Shown in pieces: positions 62,975 through 64,000 of a stretch of DNA of 64,000 bases. The notes below the pieces were generated by a model. That model did not search any database. It had not been told where the DNA came from and saw only the letters and a list, made by a program, of their open reading frames with translations. The stretch lies in assembly GCF_024436065.1 (NCBI RefSeq), contig NZ_JANFNS010000006.1, forward strand, positions 65,031 to 129,030. The letters are read 5' to 3'. Position 1 is the stretch's first letter. The number at the start of each line of letters is the position of its first letter. This stretch comes from Saccharibacillus sp. JS10 (GTDB lineage Bacteria; Bacillota; Bacilli; Paenibacillales; Paenibacillaceae). The translations under genes and the position numbers were made by a program.

Positions 62975-64000
62975 TCAATCTAATTGCATTTTGAACACCA
63001 CAGGAACCGCGCTGGATACCGTAGTTGTCTGTAACACCAAAGCTTCTTCGGTACGTTCCCAAGACACTTCTTCATCGAATCCAAGAATGCTGATCTTCTC
63101 GATCAAGCCTGTAAAGTGATGCGAATCTTTTTTGAGCGATTGAATCTTCACGCATCCATCTTCGGGATAGACCATCACGGTTGCGTACAGATTCGATCCT
63201 TTTACCGTAAAACGAATATCTTCGGACGTATACGATTTGGTTTCGCCGTCTTTGAACTGCCCTTCGACAATCTGCGTTGGGCCTTCGCCCGCAATCCGCC
63301 AGAATGTTGTGCCGTAGATCGCTTCACCATTTACATTCAACCAATTGCCGATATCGAGTAAGATTTGACGGTCTTCTTGCGGAATACTGCCGTCGGCTTT
63401 TGGACCGATATTCAGCAAAAGATTTCCGTTTTTACTCACGATATCGACAAGGTCGCGAATGATTTCAACCGATGTTTTGTATTCGTTATTTTCTGTGTAA
63501 CACCATGAGTTTTTCGCGACAGCGGTATCGGTCTGCCAATAGTAAGGCTTGAGATCAGCGAATTGTCCGCGCTCTACATCGGGAACGGCTGCGCCGAACA
63601 TATACGCATCGTGCTTATAATTGATCGCGACTTCAGCGCCCCATTCGATCCCTTTGTTATAATAGTAAGCAGTTAGCGTTTTGAGATAAGGTTTGAACGC
63701 GGCACTTTGAATCCACCAATCGAAATACAACACTTTCGGCTGGTACTGGTCGATAATCTCGCAAGTCCGAATAAGCCAATCTTCCAAAAACTCGGCGTTT
63801 GGAGGAGAACCGAACAGATCATAATGATCCGGCTCAGGCTGTGCAGGCCAGTAGAAATCGCCAAGTTTCAGCGGTTCGTGAATATCCGATTCGAACTTTT
63901 TGCCGTGTGACATAAAGAACCAATGTTCGGCGCGGTGCGAAGAGGCACACATAACCAGATCGCGTTCTTCGAACGCTTGCTTCATTTCGCCAAGCAGATC
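62975..64000 (-). CDS. Alpha-L-fucosidase, GH29 (N-terminal part outside window)
   Basis: Only the last 341 residues are seen; the gene runs past base 64000, so roughly the first 150 residues are missing. The visible part has SSHRAEHWFF, then the catalytic nucleophile Asp in VLYFDWWIQ, WGAEVAINYKHD, the W...YTENNEYK segment and the typical NGNLLLNIGPKADGSIP. A C-terminal carbohydrate-associated beta-sandwich follows from about 255. Retaining GH29 enzymes remove terminal L-fucose from glycans. No signal peptide can be judged. It ends 16 bases from the bidirectional terminator. Confidence 0.92.
   Translation of the reverse strand, partial: DLLGEMKQAFEERDLVMCASSHRAEHWFFMSHGKKFESDIHEPLKLGDFYWPAQPEPDHYDLFGSPPNAEFLEDWLIRTCEIIDQYQPKVLYFDWWIQSAAFKPYLKTLTAYYYNKGIEWGAEVAINYKHDAYMFGAAVPDVERGQFADLKPYYWQTDTAVAKNSWCYTENNEYKTSVEIIRDLVDIVSKNGNLLLNIGPKADGSIPQEDRQILLDIGNWLNVNGEAIYGTTFWRIAGEGPTQIVEGQFKDGETKSYTSEDIRFTVKGSNLYATVMVYPEDGCVKIQSLKKDSHHFTGLIEKISILGFDEEVSWERTEEALVLQTTTVSSAVPVVFKMQLD

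Noticed and set aside
1-64000. CRISPR arrays, tRNA/rRNA genes, transposases, phage or defence islands
   Set aside because: I looked for repeated spacers, cloverleaf or rRNA sequence and transposase/integrase-like proteins on both strands and found none I could support.

Overview
The window reads as the chromosome of a low-to-mid GC Gram-positive rod of the order Bacillales, most likely Paenibacillaceae. That placement is inferred from gene content: a DnaB/DnaI primosome, HemQ of the monoderm coproporphyrin pathway, EcsAB, an S-layer-homology protein, the Staphylococcus/B. cereus type of MurG, a Rex operator, and strong AGGAGG ribosome sites with frequent GTG/TTG starts. I see no rRNA, tRNA, CRISPR array, transposase or prophage. 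This is ordinary chromosome with a few accessory patches.

Layout. 1-3.3 kb: a YumC-type ferredoxin/flavodoxin-NADP reductase (cut by the window edge) divergent from a type II NADH dehydrogenase under a near-perfect Rex box, then hemQ. 3.7-9.0 kb: dnaB, dnaI, trxA and an unusually long uvrC. 9.2-19.8 kb: a monovalent-cation block with a KdpD-like universal-stress-domain protein, a six-gene Mrp Na+/H+ antiporter operon in which MrpA and MrpB are fused, a CPBP membrane protease on the opposite strand, and a KtrB/KtrA potassium uptake pair. 20.3-23.6 kb: sdhCAB with a 14-bp perfect hairpin between sdhA and sdhB. 23.8-27.1 kb: an AAC(3)-family acetyltransferase, a GNAT acetyltransferase, a PHP phosphatase and a LysR regulator.

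27.4-30.9 kb: a 1178-residue secreted protein of nine ~79-residue repeats plus three SLH domains. 31.4-39.1 kb: orphan CheX, an SDR enzyme, a small unknown protein, a MerR-MFS efflux pair with a 20-bp perfect operator, UspA, a DEAD-box helicase and EcsAB. 39.2-50.1 kb: an aminotransferase, a DUF1877 / ADP-ribosylglycohydrolase pair, MurG, two PQQ-type sugar dehydrogenase paralogues flanking a TetR/hydrolase pair, an MBL-fold hydrolase and an N-acetylglucosamine-kinase-like protein. 50.3-53.6 kb: MarR and AraC regulators, a 37-residue basic ORF, an SDR enzyme and a DinB-like protein. 54.0-59.3 kb: glgC, glgD and glgP without glgA or glgB. 59.6-64.0 kb: GNAT, a membrane diguanylate cyclase, a MATE exporter and the C-terminal part of a GH29 alpha-L-fucosidase.

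Working together: redox sensing (Rex, ndh, sdh, yumC), cation homeostasis (Mrp, Ktr, USP) and carbon storage (glgCDP) dominate. The features most worth a second look are the USP/fused-Mrp/CPBP/Ktr block, the in-frame duplicated GlgC C-terminus lying beyond its TGA stop, the isolated 37-residue ORF with its own ribosome site and terminator, the sdhA-sdhB hairpin, and the Ala/Glu-rich insertion in UvrC.
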